Origin: Sorghum bicolor
Lineage: Eukaryota > Streptophyta > Magnoliopsida > Poales > Poaceae
DNA: 64,000 bases
Reading direction: 5' to 3'
Assembly (NCBI RefSeq): GCF_000003195.3
Contig: NC_012878.2
Coordinates: forward strand, 39,184,751-39,248,750
Part shown: piece after piece, positions 1 through 12,900 of the stretch
Numbering within the stretch: position 1 is the stretch's first letter
How the letters are laid out: each line of letters starts with the position of its first letter
Program-made: the position numbers and the translations under genes
Notes under the pieces: generated by a model
Told to the model about the DNA's origin: nothing
Database searches by the model: none
The model's input: only the letters and a program-made list of their open reading frames with translations

Positions 1-236
1 TAAGTAATACATTTTTGCATTAACAAAATACTAATTATTTTTCATATTTAAGTTTGCTATTATAAGAGATGGAAAGATTTTATGTTTTCAAATTTATTAT
101 GTAAGCAATTAGACAAAAAGAAATGGAACAATTATTTTTTGATATATTAATACCTATTATTCTATTTACTATACTATTAATAAAATTAATCTAATTATTG
201 TAAGCATAAGTAAATAAGAAACGGCAAAAAGACCAC

Positions 237-335
237 GAACCGGGACTAAAGGTTGGACCTTTAGTCCTGGTGCTTATCACCAACCGGGACTAAAGACCTT
301 TTAGTCCCGGTTGGTGATACGCACCGGGACTAAAT
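237..335. repeat. Left subterminal repeats of the CACTA element
   Basis: Four or five copies of the motif ACCGGGACTAAA or its complement TTTAGTCCCGGT are packed in about 100 bp, in both orientations, some as inverted pairs that could fold. The same motif recurs at 35847-36060 near the right terminus. Subterminal motifs of this kind are the usual binding sites of the DNA-binding transposase subunit in CACTA elements. Confidence 0.85.
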
Positions 336-740
336 GTCCCCGTGGGTATTTAACCGAACAGTCGTCTTCCTCCTCGATTCAGTTCGACGTTGCCCTAGTC
401 TTCCTCCGCCGCGCGCAGCTCCCCGCCGTCGCCTCGCGCCCTCGTCCCCGGCCGACTGCCATCGTCTAGAGCCCAGAGAGCGCCGCCGCCGCCGCCACCC
501 ATCGTCCCCGGCCCGAGCCGAGGACCGTACGGAGCACCACGCCGAGCTCTTCTTCTCCGGCACCGACGACAGCTCATCCCCGGCCCTCGTCCCCGGCCCT
601 CATCCCCGGCACCGACGACCCTCGTCCCCGGCCCGATCCGAGGACCGTACGGAGCGCCACGCCGAGCTTCGATCTTCTCCGGCACAGAGCAGAGTTATCG
701 TCGTTCCTAGCCATGCATGTTTACTTGCAAAAAAATAAAT
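336..740 (+). promoter_or_regulatory. GC-rich leader of the CACTA gene with TATA-like box
   Basis: A TATA-like string (TATTTAA, 347-353) follows the subterminal repeats directly. After it comes about 370 bp of very GC-rich, proline- and arginine-biased sequence built from imperfect repeats around CTCGTCCCCGGCCC. Open frames exist on both strands but have only low-complexity composition. I read this as promoter and 5' leader of the transposon gene. No transcript evidence is available, so this rests on position and composition. Confidence 0.35.
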
Positions 741-1802
741 GGCCATGTTTACTTATAAAAAATTATGCAAAAATATGGACAGTGTGATTAGTTATTTTTT
801 ACCTATATACAAATTGTTTGTTTTTCCTATATGCAAAATGTGAACAATGTGAACAGTGTGGCATGTTTATTTTTTTCGTCTCGCGAATTATATATATACA
901 AACTGTGTAATTAGTTATTTTTTACCTATATTTAATACTTTATGCATGTGCCACAAGATTCGATGTGATAGGGAATTTGAAATATTTTCCAAAATATTTG
1001 GGGAAGTAAACAAGGCCTTAGTCCCAATTTAAAGGCACAATCGTAGCACTTTCGTTTGTTTGATAAATATTGTTAAGCGAAGTTACAAATTGTAACGATA
1101 AAGGCACAATTTCATTTTTTTACCTTTTGTTATGTCAAGTTACTTCATTCACCAAAAAAATGCAATTCGCTTTTTTAGAAATCAAATAATTTAAAAATGT
1201 TTATGACATTTGTATAAAAGATATAAGTATTATTACATTACTTAAAGATATATTTTTATACTATAAATTTACTTGAGACATAAATACTAATAACTTGGTT
1301 AAATTTGAATTAGTTTCATCGGCACAAATCACATAATTGCATTATTTTATGGTCGAAGAGAGTATATTATATTATATATTTATAATATATTCCCAAAATT
1401 GATATACATAACGTCTTTTGCCAACAATGATAAAACCTTTTCCCCTTTGAGGGAATCCTGACTGTATAAAAATTGGAATTTATTCCGTTGCAAACCTTGT
1501 TGTGTATAGTTGAACCTGAATATAGATAACACAAGTTACTTTAATTTAAATAAAAATTGGAATGTATTCCATTAATTTAATTTAAATAAAAATTAGAATT
1601 TATTCTATTACTTTAATTTAAATAAAAATTAGAATTTATTTCATTACTTTAATTTAAATAAAAATTGGAATTTATTCTATTACTTTAATATAGATAGCAC
1701 AAGTTACTTTAATTTATGTTATCGCGTCAAATACTTTCGTGTTGGACATATTAAGTACGGGATTTGACAAATAACTTTTAGCACATGATCCAATTTGCAC
1801 AA
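741..1802. other. AT-rich non-coding stretch of the CACTA element
   Basis: About 1 kb of AT-rich sequence between the GC-rich leader and the first recognisable coding exon. No coding signal is visible on either strand. It is probably an intron or leader of the transposon gene. It contains the short tandem repeat entered separately at 1519-1716. Confidence 0.5.
1519..1716. repeat. AT-rich tandem repeat, about 42-bp units
   Basis: Roughly four diverged copies of a unit with the core TTTAATTTAAATAAAAATT followed by GGAATTTATTC or a variant. The block is bracketed by two copies of AATATAGATARCACAAGTTA, at about 1519 and 1687. The arrangement looks like slippage or unequal duplication inside the transposon intron. 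Confidence 0.7.
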
Positions 1803-4407
1803 ATGGCCAATCCGAATGACAACATGGATGATGCAATGATGGTCCTAATCAATAGCGGCTCCAATCCAGATCCTCAAGGCGAAGATGATGGGAGTCAGTA
1901 CTTTGCTGATTATGAAGAATTTGTGGGAGACAATCTATCTACAATCTAGTATATATGTATATATATATATATGAAAATAAAATGAATAACGTTTGTATTA
2001 ATATATTTATACTTGTTTGTACAGCTCTTTAGATCGGCGACAACTTCTGAGAAGAGTAGAAAAGTGCGCGGCCCGAAGAAGCCGTTGGAGCCGTCTGTCG
2101 GAATTCGATGAGGGTACAGGACAAATACTTGGGGCAAATTCTAAAAAATTTATTGCGCACTGTGGATACCTTTGTAAGGGACAGGCTCCCAGTCAGTGCT
2201 CGTGAATGGAGGCAACGGAAAGATAACCCTAATATTAGTTTTGTCTCAGATCGTGACAAGGAATTGATTTGTCTAGATATCCTTTAACATTTCACACTCG
2301 ATATACAACATGAAGCTTTGAAGGAGAAGGTTAAAATCTGGGCTATGCAGAAGATGGCCAAACAATTTCAGGCTTGGAAGAAGACACTATACAAGACTTT
2401 TGTTGCACATGGCCGGACGCCGGATTTCACCAACAAGGCCTACGTCAAGTTGAGGCCTTTTTGGGATGACTTCTTAGAGTTTAAGAACTCAGAAGAGGGT
2501 CAGGCACAGATGATCAAGAATCAGGAAAATGCTAAACAAAAGCAATACCACCATCAGTTAGATTCATGTGGCTACAGGACTGCTATTCCTATGTGGCAAA
2601 AGCTGGAACACGAGATTCTTGAGAGAGGGATCGAACTAGAATCACTGCACCGGCTTGAGCGTGCTAAGTATTGGTTCCTTGGTCACGGAGGAACCATGGA
2701 CCTAGAGACCGAAAAGGTAGTGTACGGCGAAAAGCTCCAGAGAGTGGGACAGAGAATGGCCTATGCCCGAGGATTAGTTGAAAGTGGCACCTCGCAGCCA
2801 AATAGGGAGAAGGATGAGCTGACATACGCCCTGGAGACTGCTGAACACGGTGGGCGAACAAGAGGCTATGGGGAGGTATCGTGGGAGCATGGCTTCCCTA
2901 AAGATAGACCGACTTATAGAAGCCGGCAAAGAAATAAGGAAGAGGAAGCAGAGCGGTTGCGTAGGTTGGAGGCAGGGGTGATGGAGTCACGCGAAGCGGC
3001 TCGTGAAGCAATAGCGCGAGAGAAAGCGCTTGAAGAGAGAATGAACGAGGAGATCAAAAGGCAAGTGTAGATTGCAGTAAGTTTTCTATACAAAGGCAAA
3101 CTGCATCAGAGCCTGGAGTCAACATTAGCCCCCGGTCAGTTGAAAAGCAGTTGCGCTTCCATAGAGATGCCAACTATTTAAGACGACGTGGGGCTGCACT
3201 TTCCGGTGGATGACATCACTGAACCTCTGACAACATGTAAGCTGCACATTCCACAGAGGACTGCCACAGTCATGGTTGCTGTCGGTGTTGTAACTCCTGT
3301 CAACCCTACGAAGACACCAAGAATCCATGGGGCGATAGTTCCACCTGGATATGCTAGTGTCTCGGTGGATAGAGTTGTCAAAGGCTTCAGTAATGCGCAA
3401 CTTGAGATAGAAGGAGGTGATGGAGAGAAGACTCTATGAGAAGCATAGAAGACTTTCATTTGTTGGCGCAAGCGCTACGTCATTATTCCTGGGGCATCAC
3501 CTAGTAGTCTACCACCACCTCCTCTCATGAACCTAATCCTAGGTGCGGATGAAAATTGACTATACATTTATTCACTAACTTTATTTTGCATTCTCTTAGT
3601 TAGCGGTTTACTCATATACCTTTTTGGTTTCACAGGTGGTCACCAACATGTCATAGTGCTACGGGTGATGACGAGAGAGTGCAAGACATGGCTGCATCGC
3701 CTCGATCTCCAACGCCACCACCTTGGCCTCCAACGCCACCACCTCAGGCTCCAACACCGCCACCTCGGGCTCCACCTCGGGCTCCAACACCGCCACCTCG
3801 GGCTCCAACGCCACCACCTAGGGCTCCAACACCGCAACCTCGGGCTCCAACGCCACCTCCTCGGGCTCCAACACCACCACCGGCCGCCCCATCGCCTCCA
3901 CACATGGCTCCAGCACAAAAGAAGAGGCCGACCACACAACCAAATGTGTCGGCCGCCCCACCGCCAAAAAAGAAAGCCTCCAAAAAGAAACAACCTATCA
4001 TTCCTAAGAAGCTATCCTATGAGAAGACTGATACAAAACTAGATACTTCGGTAAAGTCAAATGTGGATAGTTTCTTCAAGAAACTTAAGAGTGAAAGAGA
4101 AGCCAAGCAAAACCCTGAGAAGCCATACCTCTTACTACAGCCAGAAGATCTACGACAAAGGGTTGAGGCTCAACAAAAAAAGAGGCGTGAAGCTTAGAAA
4201 GAATCATCATCTTTATCAGACTATGATCGCACTCTAAGGAAATCCATAGAAGAAGAGAAGAAGAAAGATAAAAGAGCATGCAAGGGTGTAGCACAGCTCG
4301 GGGAACAATCAAAGCAATCAGTGCCCCCACTAGTAATTGGAAATGAATATGGTTCAAACATCGATGCGCTAGATCAGCAGATACCGACAGATTTAAAATT
4401 TGATGAG
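1803..4407 (+). pseudogene. CACTA accessory transposase gene, part I (Transposase_24-like, DUF8039-like, Pro-rich)
   Basis: The ATG at 1803 opens a short acidic exon (starts MANPNDNMDD) with a possible donor at about 1950 and an acceptor at 2024. The best-preserved exon is 2318-3070. It contains RPFWDDFLEFKNSEEG, then ELTYALETAEHGGRTRGYG and the segment GFPKDRPTYRSR, characteristic of the plant Transposase_24 (Ptta/En/Spm) family, and a Glu/Arg-rich coiled coil at its end. The same frame continues past two stops into a DUF8039-like segment (3188-3439, PVDDITEPLTTCKLHIPQ and later PGYASVSVDR). Two further stops follow in the next 20 bases. A likely intron ends near 3635. The next exon (3679-4197) has about 14 APTPPP-type repeats and a basic stretch. 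A TAG at 4195 is followed by more in-frame sequence to 4407, where the Athila LTR begins. The gene is dead, through stops, frameshifts and insertions. Confidence 0.75.
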
Positions 4408-5892
4408 TGTTGACACTAGCTAACACCACTTAGATACTATGTTGTCGTCCCCAGTATCGTGCCAGAGTGTACAAATGTATTTATGAATGTAAAGGCTCTC
4501 TAGAAAATATTCTATTCTATCCGCAAGCGCACAGATAAAACACCTCATTGTAGCATTTCACCAGGTAAGTATTCCAGGTATCATTATTTATAATTTTGCT
4601 CAAGAGAAAAGGATTAAATGAAGATAAGGATAAATCTATCAAGGCATAGATTAGAGATAAACTTGCAGGAACATGATTACTAATGAGGAATTCGTCACAC
4701 AGTCACTTACTTTGGCAGGGGGTAAGCCATAATAATAATGATAATGAAATATAAGCTCATGGGTAAATAACACAGTGATTAGAAAATAGACTACTCCTCA
4801 AATATGTAAGGTGACGTCGGATTAGCTAGAGAATGGATTCTAAGTTATCTACTATCTACTAAGTCATAACCTACTCTAATTATCTACAAGATCATATATA
4901 GCATAAAAGACTCTTCATTCATGTATAAGGAACATTGCTAAAGTAAATCAGAACATCGTAAGACTTACTCCGCAATACAAATTCTGCCTGTCCTATCAAC
5001 GGAGGGTGGACTATATAAGAATCAACGAAGCTGTCACTATCGCAAACTACCACACGACCCGACCAATAGGATACATTTGCAGGTAAATAACATCTAAGCA
5101 CCACGCCCACATGTGATCTACCACTTAACTCCCGCGCGTCAAGAGCTAAGCGCTTTGCAAACTTATACGTAAACTCATTATCAATCATAACTATATCAAA
5201 TATAGAACTAGAGCAAACTAAGAGCATAATAAATAGAGACATAATGCAATTAGAACAAAGTATTAGATAAATATATGAAATAATACCAATCTTTATTAGC
5301 GAAGATCCGAATCTAGAGCACTTGGCTCTACTTCTCTAATTGCTATCTAATCAATCCTCTAAACTTGAAGGATTACGGAGTAGCTAATTCTAATTCTCTG
5401 TGGGAGAGATGTCTAAACCCTAACTTTGATGGCTACCTTTGATAATGATTTCTCCTCTCTCCCCCTGAGGTGGAGAGGCCTTGATTATATAGTCCTTTCA
5501 AGTGAATTTGGGTCGTCGGATCAAACCGACATTGATCGCACGATTTTCCTTGATCCTTTAGGTCGGTGGAGCATAATCCGCGAGACGGGTCCTCATTGGA
5601 CTCCTGGCCAGGGCGGGCGCCCTGCCCCCGAGCCCGTCCGGTTTCCCGTTCGTTCCCGTGGCTTCTGGACTCTTCTAGATTGAGGAAAATTGCATGGCAC
5701 GTAATTATCTCGTTGTAAACATGACATGTGGGCCTTCTCTCTATATTTTCTGATAACCCCCTGCAGAAATAGATAAACACCAAAGCTCGTGGAATTCTAT
5801 CAGATAAAACCCTAATTCTTGATGTTTGTTTCATTTGGATCCTTTTCCATGTTTAATTGATGGTTAAATTTAGTACTTAAGGACCGTCAACA
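4408..5892 (-). repeat. 3' LTR of the Athila element
   Basis: 1485 bp, TG...CA ends. The minus-strand TATA box lies at about 5484-5491 (complement CTATATAAT). Compared with the partner LTR at 24562-26067 it lacks 21 bp in the GC-rich block at 5602-5625, where short GGGCGGGCGCC repeats probably recombined. That indel accounts for the length difference of 1485 versus 1506 bp. Confidence 0.92.
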
Positions 5893-5910
5893 AACTGCCC
5901 CAAGCTTACC
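5893..5910 (-). promoter_or_regulatory. Polypurine tract of the Athila element
   Basis: Directly inside the left LTR. The minus strand reads GGTAAGCTTGGGGCAGTT up to the LTR start, the expected plus-strand priming tract for a leftward-reading LTR element. The gag-only element has a near-identical tract, GTAAGCTTGGGGGAGTT, at 33878-33894. Confidence 0.75.
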
Positions 5911-7649
5911 CTTTGCTCATCCCTGAGCAAACAACTAAACTCAGATGGATCAGGAGTTGCTTCGATGTTTTCTTTCCTGACAGGCACACATGCTTTCATA
6001 TAAAAATTCTTCCAGATTAGAGTGAAGTGTTATGTAGCTTAGTACCTCCACTTAAGTCTTAAGTAATTGAAAGACAAAATAATTAAGTCAAGCACTATTC
6101 CTCCTGTCTATACTTCACTTTTGTTCCAGAATTTTTCATAAGTTTTCAGAAATAAAACTCAGAGTTCCCAGCAATGATTCTCTCAAGTCTCTCTATATGT
6201 GGTATTTGTGGATCCTTACCAAAATGTCACTTACCTATAGCTAATGGAATATTTAAGTGGAGCTCATAGGAGTGAAAAAATAGCTCATACATATGTTGTC
6301 TAATCGAGCCATGGATCCAAAGGAACTCAGCATATAATTAAATCAATATGTGCATGTGTGGTGGAGTAAATGATAGTGATGATAAAAATGTGATGATAAA
6401 ACTTACTTCTCATTGCTCCTCATATTGCTATCTCTCCTCTTCTTTGATCTTTTCTTTGGGAGAACATGGGCTATCTCTCTTTTTTTTCAGGTGGGTAGTA
6501 GATACCCCTAATTCTACCGTCGAACACTTGTCCATTTTTTCTGCTCAAATGGGCATCTTTGTACCCCTAATTCTACTCCGGACACTTGTCCATTTTTACC
6601 TCTCGTCTCACTCTTTTTCTTTCTTTGTCGAGGTTTCGGGCACTTGCCCTTTTTATTTCCTCGCATATTTTTGCATAACCCATGCCACTTCTGCATTGAA
6701 TCTTTTTGGAGAGAGAGAATAACAACACTTAGGACAGTGAGTGATAACCATATTTTAGCAATTTTAATGATTGGTGGTGAATGGTGTGGTGGATGTGTGC
6801 AAGTGAATATCTTAATTTAACCACATGAAAAGCTCCTAAGGGTCTACACAGCTCGATCAAACTCAATGTGAATATAGTAAAAGATGTTATAGCAAGTATG
6901 GCTGTGGTAGGAAGTTTGTTATGCTAGGAACTCGTCATGTGATTTGTAAGTTTTCAAAATAAATCTCCAGAACTTAGTGTAGTAGGAACAAGATAAACAG
7001 TAGCTCAAACTTTATATCATGCCTTTCTCTTACCTAGACTTTAGTTTTATGTTTCCCATAGATAGTAATTTAAGTTTTAGTAATTCCTAGAAGAACTCTA
7101 AAAGCTAGGTACTTGAAAGTAAGCAATCAAAGCAACTGTTCATCATTTCCATCAAGCATCTTTTTGGTCTTTTTATTTTTTCTAGAGATTAACACTTGGC
7201 CGATAAATAAGGCATACTTTTCTACACACTCTTTTTATTTTGTTTTCATGTTTATAGAATGCAGTAAATTAAAGCAAGAAAATATTTATTGGGTTTTCTA
7301 AGTTTTTCTCTTTAAGATAAAACACTAAAAGAATAAATAAGAAAGGCAAATAAAAACTTACTTGATAAAATGGGGAGGAGCTCCCCCAAGCTGGATGTGG
7401 TTGTCGGTCTTACCCAATGTTCTAGAATCGCATCATGGTGGTGATGTTGTCGTTCATCATCGTGGTCTCTTGTCTCAGTTCTTGTACTACAGTGGCGTGG
7501 TCCTGATTCCATTTTTGTTGCTGTTCCAGGAGTCATCCATGTTCTGCTTGCGTATTCTGGATGTCGAGGAGGGTGTTGTTGGTACGGGTGAAGAAAGTGT
7601 CGGCCTCTTAGTAGTATTCATTCATGAAAGCATAAGAGGCGTCGGAGTA
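5911..7649 (-). other. Athila 3' non-coding region
   Basis: About 1.7 kb without a credible gene. Blocks such as 6490-6620 and 6790-6870 match, in reverse complement, sequence around 33050-33180 and 32745-32825 of the gag-only element. One example is the block reading CTAAGGGTCTACACAGCT at about 6836 on the plus strand. This region is therefore shared 3' sequence of an element family, not host DNA. A second polypurine-like box (minus strand AGCTTGGGGGAGCTCC) lies at about 7378-7393. Confidence 0.65.
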
Positions 7650-8586
7650 TCATCCTATATCGAATTGGGGCGGAGGTCTGGATCCTAAAGCTCCATATGG
7701 ATCAGTGGAGTACCTGCCCGTATGGAAAGGCGGGTTTGTCCACTGGTGATCTTGGCTCTGTGGCCAGGTCTCCTGTGTTGGCTCTTGTGGTTGAGCATGT
7801 CGAACCCATGGGTCCCGAAGGACTCGAGGGTTGTAGTCACAATAATGCAGGTGCGCTGCTTCTTCCGGCTCGGGATCAGCTCCATACCAGGTGCGTTCTT
7901 GATGGGTGGTCATCCTTTCGGATGCCACTCGTTGTGGAGCTCTCTGGTTTACTGGTGTCACTGCAATCTCAATCAAATAATTTTGAACAACATAGAGGCC
8001 AAGGTTTAGGTTAGGTAACCGAATATTGCCTTTATTATCGTATAACATATACATTATGTTCCCCTCTTTCTTTAACATCCGAGCTTGCCTAAAAGTGTCA
8101 TATCCATGATAAATCCGTAACTCATCTATGAATTCCAATGATGAGTTTTCTAGCAAATGAAGACTAGAGGCTAGACGAGTGATAAGTGAAGTACACCATA
8201 CAGGTCCCTGAAGACTAGGTATACTAAGCCAATGAGAAAACAAAAGTGTAACAGGTAAAGTGGGTACTCTATTTATAGCATCATATAGAAGTTGTAAATC
8301 TCCTACTCTTACTTTTCTAATATCATCACGATGGAAAAGATTGTACCCGAGCGATTTGTGGAACATCCTAAGAGTGGTGTGTTCCATGTCACTGGTTCGG
8401 GCTTGGCTATAAAACTCATCTCTAGATATCTCTCTCCAGAACTGGTGTCTCTCAAAATTGGGAAAATCGGAATCAATGTTCAAAATGCATCTTGAAGATA
8501 AACCGAGATGGTCGCTCCGTTCTCTCCAAGACAACATAATGTCCTGTTTGAACATCCGAAAAGCAATTCCGCCCACATAATATTGT
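7650..8586 (-). pseudogene. Athila extra ORF, C-terminal part (ATHILA ORF-1-like), split by Tat insertion
   Basis: A long open minus-strand frame of about 312 codons, running to a stop at 7650. It continues the frame of 21313-21016 once the nested element and one copy of its ATTGT duplication are removed. Visible features include WREISRDEFYSQARTSDMEH, a leucine-rich middle and a hydrophilic Gln/Pro/Glu/His-rich tail. By position (3' of protease) and style it resembles the plant ATHILA ORF-1 or env-like proteins, whose function is not established. The family assignment is tentative. Apart from the insertion I see no stop in this part. The first codons overlap the left edge of the Tat LTR and are not part of the original gene. 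Confidence 0.6.
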
Positions 8587-9310
8587 TGTTGGTGCAAAAA
8601 CTGTTCTGCAAACACAAAGGGCTAATACCCGATTAAACGTTGAGGCGTGCCAGCCGATTTGACCTTACTATCGGCAAGAGAGGTAACTCGAATACTTTGG
8701 TCCTAACAACAGCAATGCGCCCGGATGCAACGGCCAAGAGGTATTCACGCGGAACTTGAGAACACGCCGAGCTTAAGTCGACGAATTCCTAAGAACTCGT
8801 AGTAAAAAGAAAAAAGTATGACGAAGTCGTCGAAATAGTAGATACTGGAATATGAGTAAAAACTTGTGTTTGATTGATTGATCGATAGATATCTCAATAC
8901 AAGGCCCTAGGGTCTATATTTATACCCTGCTCAAAGAGCTACAACCAAACACGACTAAAATTCGAATTCCAAATTACACAGAATCCGTATATAAAACGAT
9001 TAAAATAACTAAGAAAACATAAAACTATTTCCCCCGTGGCAAGCTGGAACACCTCCACAAACCGATCGGCAACTTCCAAACTCTCCTTCCGTATCATCGG
9101 CAGACTCCCCTGTCATGGTCATCGGCAGACTCCCTTGCCATAGCCATCGGCACAGACACATCATCTCCTATGGACTTAGTCCCGTCCAACTCCTCCTTCA
9201 TCGGCAACCATCCTCATCGGCAACTCATCCTGCAGATAAAACACCGCCATCTTATCCTGCCGGCCTGTACTCTACCAAACATGGACACGTGCCCAAAAAC
9301 GGCGTCAACA
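8587..9310 (-). repeat. 3' LTR of the Tat element
   Basis: 724 bp starting TGTTGGTGC and ending GTCAACA. It is nearly identical to 20291-21015. The minus-strand TATA-like sequence TATAAATATAG is at 8914-8924. It contains about eight copies of GCCGAT or ATCGGC, mostly clustered at 9064-9220 as CATCGGCA. Confidence 0.95.
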
Positions 9311-9325
9311 CATGCCCCCCAATTT
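9311..9325 (-). promoter_or_regulatory. Polypurine tract of the Tat element
   Basis: Immediately inside the left LTR. The minus strand reads AAATTGGGGGGCATG up to the LTR start, matching the position and purine run expected for plus-strand priming in a leftward element. Confidence 0.7.
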
Positions 9326-9806
9326 CGAAGTATGAAATCGTTAATGCTCCGAAATTCTCTGCAGTAATGATGCCTTTTCCCACAATTAATGCTCCTAATC
9401 TGGTAACCGACAACCTCAATTTGAACAACTCTGATCCTGTTCTTTTGTAAATCCCTCGAAATCCTCAACATCCCAAACGGACATTTCCTTTTTAGTCGCA
9501 CATCGACAATATTACCGTTACAAGGATTTGTCGATGGACTGACCAGGATGCTCGTACCTTATCTTCCCAAACGGCTATCTCCACTTTATTCGCCCATCGG
9601 CAATATGACCGTTACAAGACGTTGCCGATGGACCGACCAGGAGATCCCGCACAGTGAAATATCTCTGAATAATGACCGCTTCCTGTCAAATCACCTGCAC
9701 AATCCCTTGATTACCGTGCGAACAGTTACCATATCTACCTGAGCACCCTCGGATTTCTCAGATGCGGCAAAGAGATAAGCCAGATTTGCCCTTGCCCGTT
9801 CTGTCC

Positions 9807-9814
9807 TATAAATA
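9807..9814 (+). promoter_or_regulatory. TATA box of the antisense gene
   Basis: TATAAATA lies 151 bp upstream of the ATG of the plus-strand plant-mobile-domain gene, with a pyrimidine-rich leader in between. It is independent of the LTR promoter and points the opposite way to the retroelement genes. The upstream segment 9326-9806 has no other gene and carries two GCCGAT-type motifs (about 9594 and 9625). Confidence 0.6.
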
Positions 9815-9964
9815 GTTCCTTCTCGGGTACTCCTTCTCCATCACATCATTCCACAACTCCAACTTCCCCTTTCTGACGGCGGCGCTGTCCAAAAGCTCCA
9901 AGATCTTCAACGAAGTCCCTTCTTTACCAACTCCGAAGCCCTCGCTCATCCTCCTCGTGACAAA

Positions 9965-12900
9965 ATGGCCGTCAACTTCATCATTCCTGAGGTCAGTTCT
10001 TCGCGCCATCCCTTGTACCTTTTCTCGCACCCCTGTTCATTCGCAATCTTACTGAGCATTTTCTTTTTCTTTCTTTGCATTTTTCTTTTCCACTAGGAAT
10101 TAGCCAACAAAATTGTCATCCCCACCGATCAGCCACACCTTCAATGCCTTGGCCCGCTAGGGGATCCAGATCCAACCGACCTTATAAACGCAGAAACCAA
10201 CAGGATCCCTTTTAGAGCAGAAAATTTTTCCTTGGATCTATGGAAAGACACTTTTTGTTCCTGGCCCAGCCCTACCGTGGGATGGAAGGATTGGTTCTTG
10301 AGGGTCAGCAACTCCAATGAAGTCTAGTGGGGCGAGAGAAAGCTAGACCAATGCATTAGGTTGTCCATTGCCGATATACATAGGAATGAATCACTGCTGA
10401 TAGCCGCATCATACTTTTGGTCAGACACCCTCAATGCCTTCGTCTTTGGCCATGGCCCTGCTTCCCCTACACTTGCCGATGTAGCCATGCTCACTGGCCT
10501 GGATGTATCTTCTGCCGATAGCACCCACTTATTCGATACTAAACCCAGTGCTAAGGTAGAAACCCGCACCATCGGCGGCTGGTCGGGAAATACCGCAAAA
10601 CAGGCCCTGTTGACACAAAAAAGCAGGCCTGCTTCCTGAACATGTGGCTAGACAAATTCGTGTTTTGCGGCCGATCGGCAGGACCAACTTCCGTTTATCT
10701 AGCAGCAGGAGAAAATCTGGCCAATGGTGGCCAATTTCCCCTCGGCCGATACCTGCTTGGAGCAGCCTATCACCTCCTCCACCAAGTAACCAAGAAGCTC
10801 TTACTCGGCCAGTCCATCGGTAATCTAGGAGGCCCTTGGTGGTTCATCAACATGTGGCTCAATCTCCATCTGCACAAGCGTCTTGAGTTTAACCTTTTCG
10901 CTCAGCATTTTCCAAGGGACATAGCCGAGAACCATGTGTTGGGTGAAGAAGAATCGGCAACACGCCCTCCCTTGAACTTCGGTGAAGCTGTCATAGCTCT
11001 GCCTGGTACAGGGGGTAATCCAGACCAGATTAGCCGATTCTTTCAAACCTTGTACGAAGGTTTGGCCAGAGATGAGCGAGCATGGTTGGCCTATGATGAT
11101 CCAGATACTATGTTTCCTCTGGTTTTCAACCCGTTTGATGAGGCTCTCGACAAGGATAACGAAGTAATGATGGCATTGGTGACTCCCAGAGCCATACCGA
11201 TGAACTTCTTTGGCAGTGGGAAAACATCTCCCCAAACTTATGAGTTCTATAATCCATCGGCACTAGCTCGTCAATTAGCTTTCGGCCAGCTGCCGATTGC
11301 ACTCTGTTATGCCGATGTGATAAAGCCAGAGAAACCATTAATAGCCTCCTTGAATGGATCCGAGTGGCCCAACTGCCATCAAGTGCCGATACAGATGTAA
11401 ACCTGTCAGAGTGGGTACCAGCCGCCTTCATCACTCAGGCGTACAAGCAGTGGTGGGCAGAATGGAAGGAGCACCTATTCTGCAAATCGGCTCTTTCGTA
11501 TCGCGGCATGATTGATCCTGAGTACGAAGTTCCTACTGACGCTGTAAGTATCTTTAAACCGATGTTTCAATTCTCTCAATTCTATTTCCGTCGGTAACTG
11601 ACTCTTTGTGTGATTTTTCAGGTCGATAACACTCCTCCGTCAGTCAGTAGAAGTGGCAAGCCGATTGACCTGTTTGCATCAGGTCCAATCTCTTCAATCG
11701 GCCACAATGCTCCCACCTTGGCCGCCATCGTACATCGAGGCATACGCCTCAAGAAGGTCACCACCAAGAGAACTCAGACATCACCATCGGTAGCTGCTTC
11801 CACCCTAGCACAGGCTTTTAAGGTAACTGCCAAACCTTTCCACTTATACCGATCTTACTTTTACATCGGCTATATTAGTACTGACAAATTCTCTTTTCTG
11901 TAACAGCAAACCAGTGCATCGGCAAGAACCAAAAGCAAAGGTGCCGATGCCCCCCAGTCCAGCCAGCAAAAGAGAAAGGGTACCAAAGGTACCAGAGCAC
12001 AGGCAAAGCGCCAGAGAGTAGCAACTCCCCCTCCGATATCTCCCATTCCAGTGGAATCTTCTCCTTCTCCCCCAGAAACAGAGACTCAACAAGTACCGTC
12101 TCCCCCTCAATTGCAAGAAGCACCGCAAGCAGAAGAACCCCAACAGGAAGAACCTCAATCAGAAACACCCCAGCCAGAAGACGCACTGGCCGATGTAGGC
12201 GAACAAACTACCGATCTGGCAGGTTTAATCATATCATCGGTAGTTTCCTCAATTCAGACAAGCATCGTCCCTCCTCAAGGTAACGCACTTTTATTACTTG
12301 CCGATGAACTTATTCTTTTTGGCCTTATAACCCCTTTCTGTTAATTTTTCAGCTGATGTAGTTCCATCGGCAACTCTGGCCGATCAACCCGTTGCTCCAC
12401 CGGCATCTTCCAGTCAAAGGCAAGAGATCGCTTTGAAGCAAGTAAGTTATCCAATCTCCATCAATATCACTTACCGATGCTCTTGCCATAGAACGACTCA
12501 CTTTGTTCTCCTTTTCAGGAGCAGGATTCTACCGATAGCCTATTCTCCTTCGCCATTGATATTTCTGAAGACGAAGGTGAGGAAGCAAGCTCCTCCCGGG
12601 CAGTTGGGATCGCATCGGCAGAGATCAGGGCTAAGCTGGAAGAACTATCGGCCCTCCTTCATCAAGACACGGCTCAACTAGTCGATGACTCTGATCCGGC
12701 CAAGGTTCTTTTCAAAACCCTCAGAGGCCAGATTCCTGCCGATGCCGAGGAAATCCTTTTCTAGGCCGCACACCTGGAGAGTCGTCAGTTGCAGTACCAG
12801 AGGGCCGCTCGGCGTCTTGCCGATAGAGCTGCTCAGACCCGGCTCTCTGAGGAGATGATGAAAGAGAAGCTCTTGACCGATGAGAAGCACAAGAACATCG

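Noticed and set aside
334..738. 134-codon GC-rich open frame, with further open frames on the other strand
   Set aside because: Low-complexity Arg/Pro-rich translation of an imperfect DNA repeat in the CACTA leader; open on both strands, no domain.
3679..4001. Proline-repeat frame as a separate extensin-like gene
   Set aside because: Lies in line with the CACTA accessory gene (intron before, continuing frame after) and has no signal peptide.
7362..8014. Plus-strand open frames of about 95-108 codons
   Set aside because: Overlap the better-supported minus-strand extra ORF of the Athila element and show no domain.
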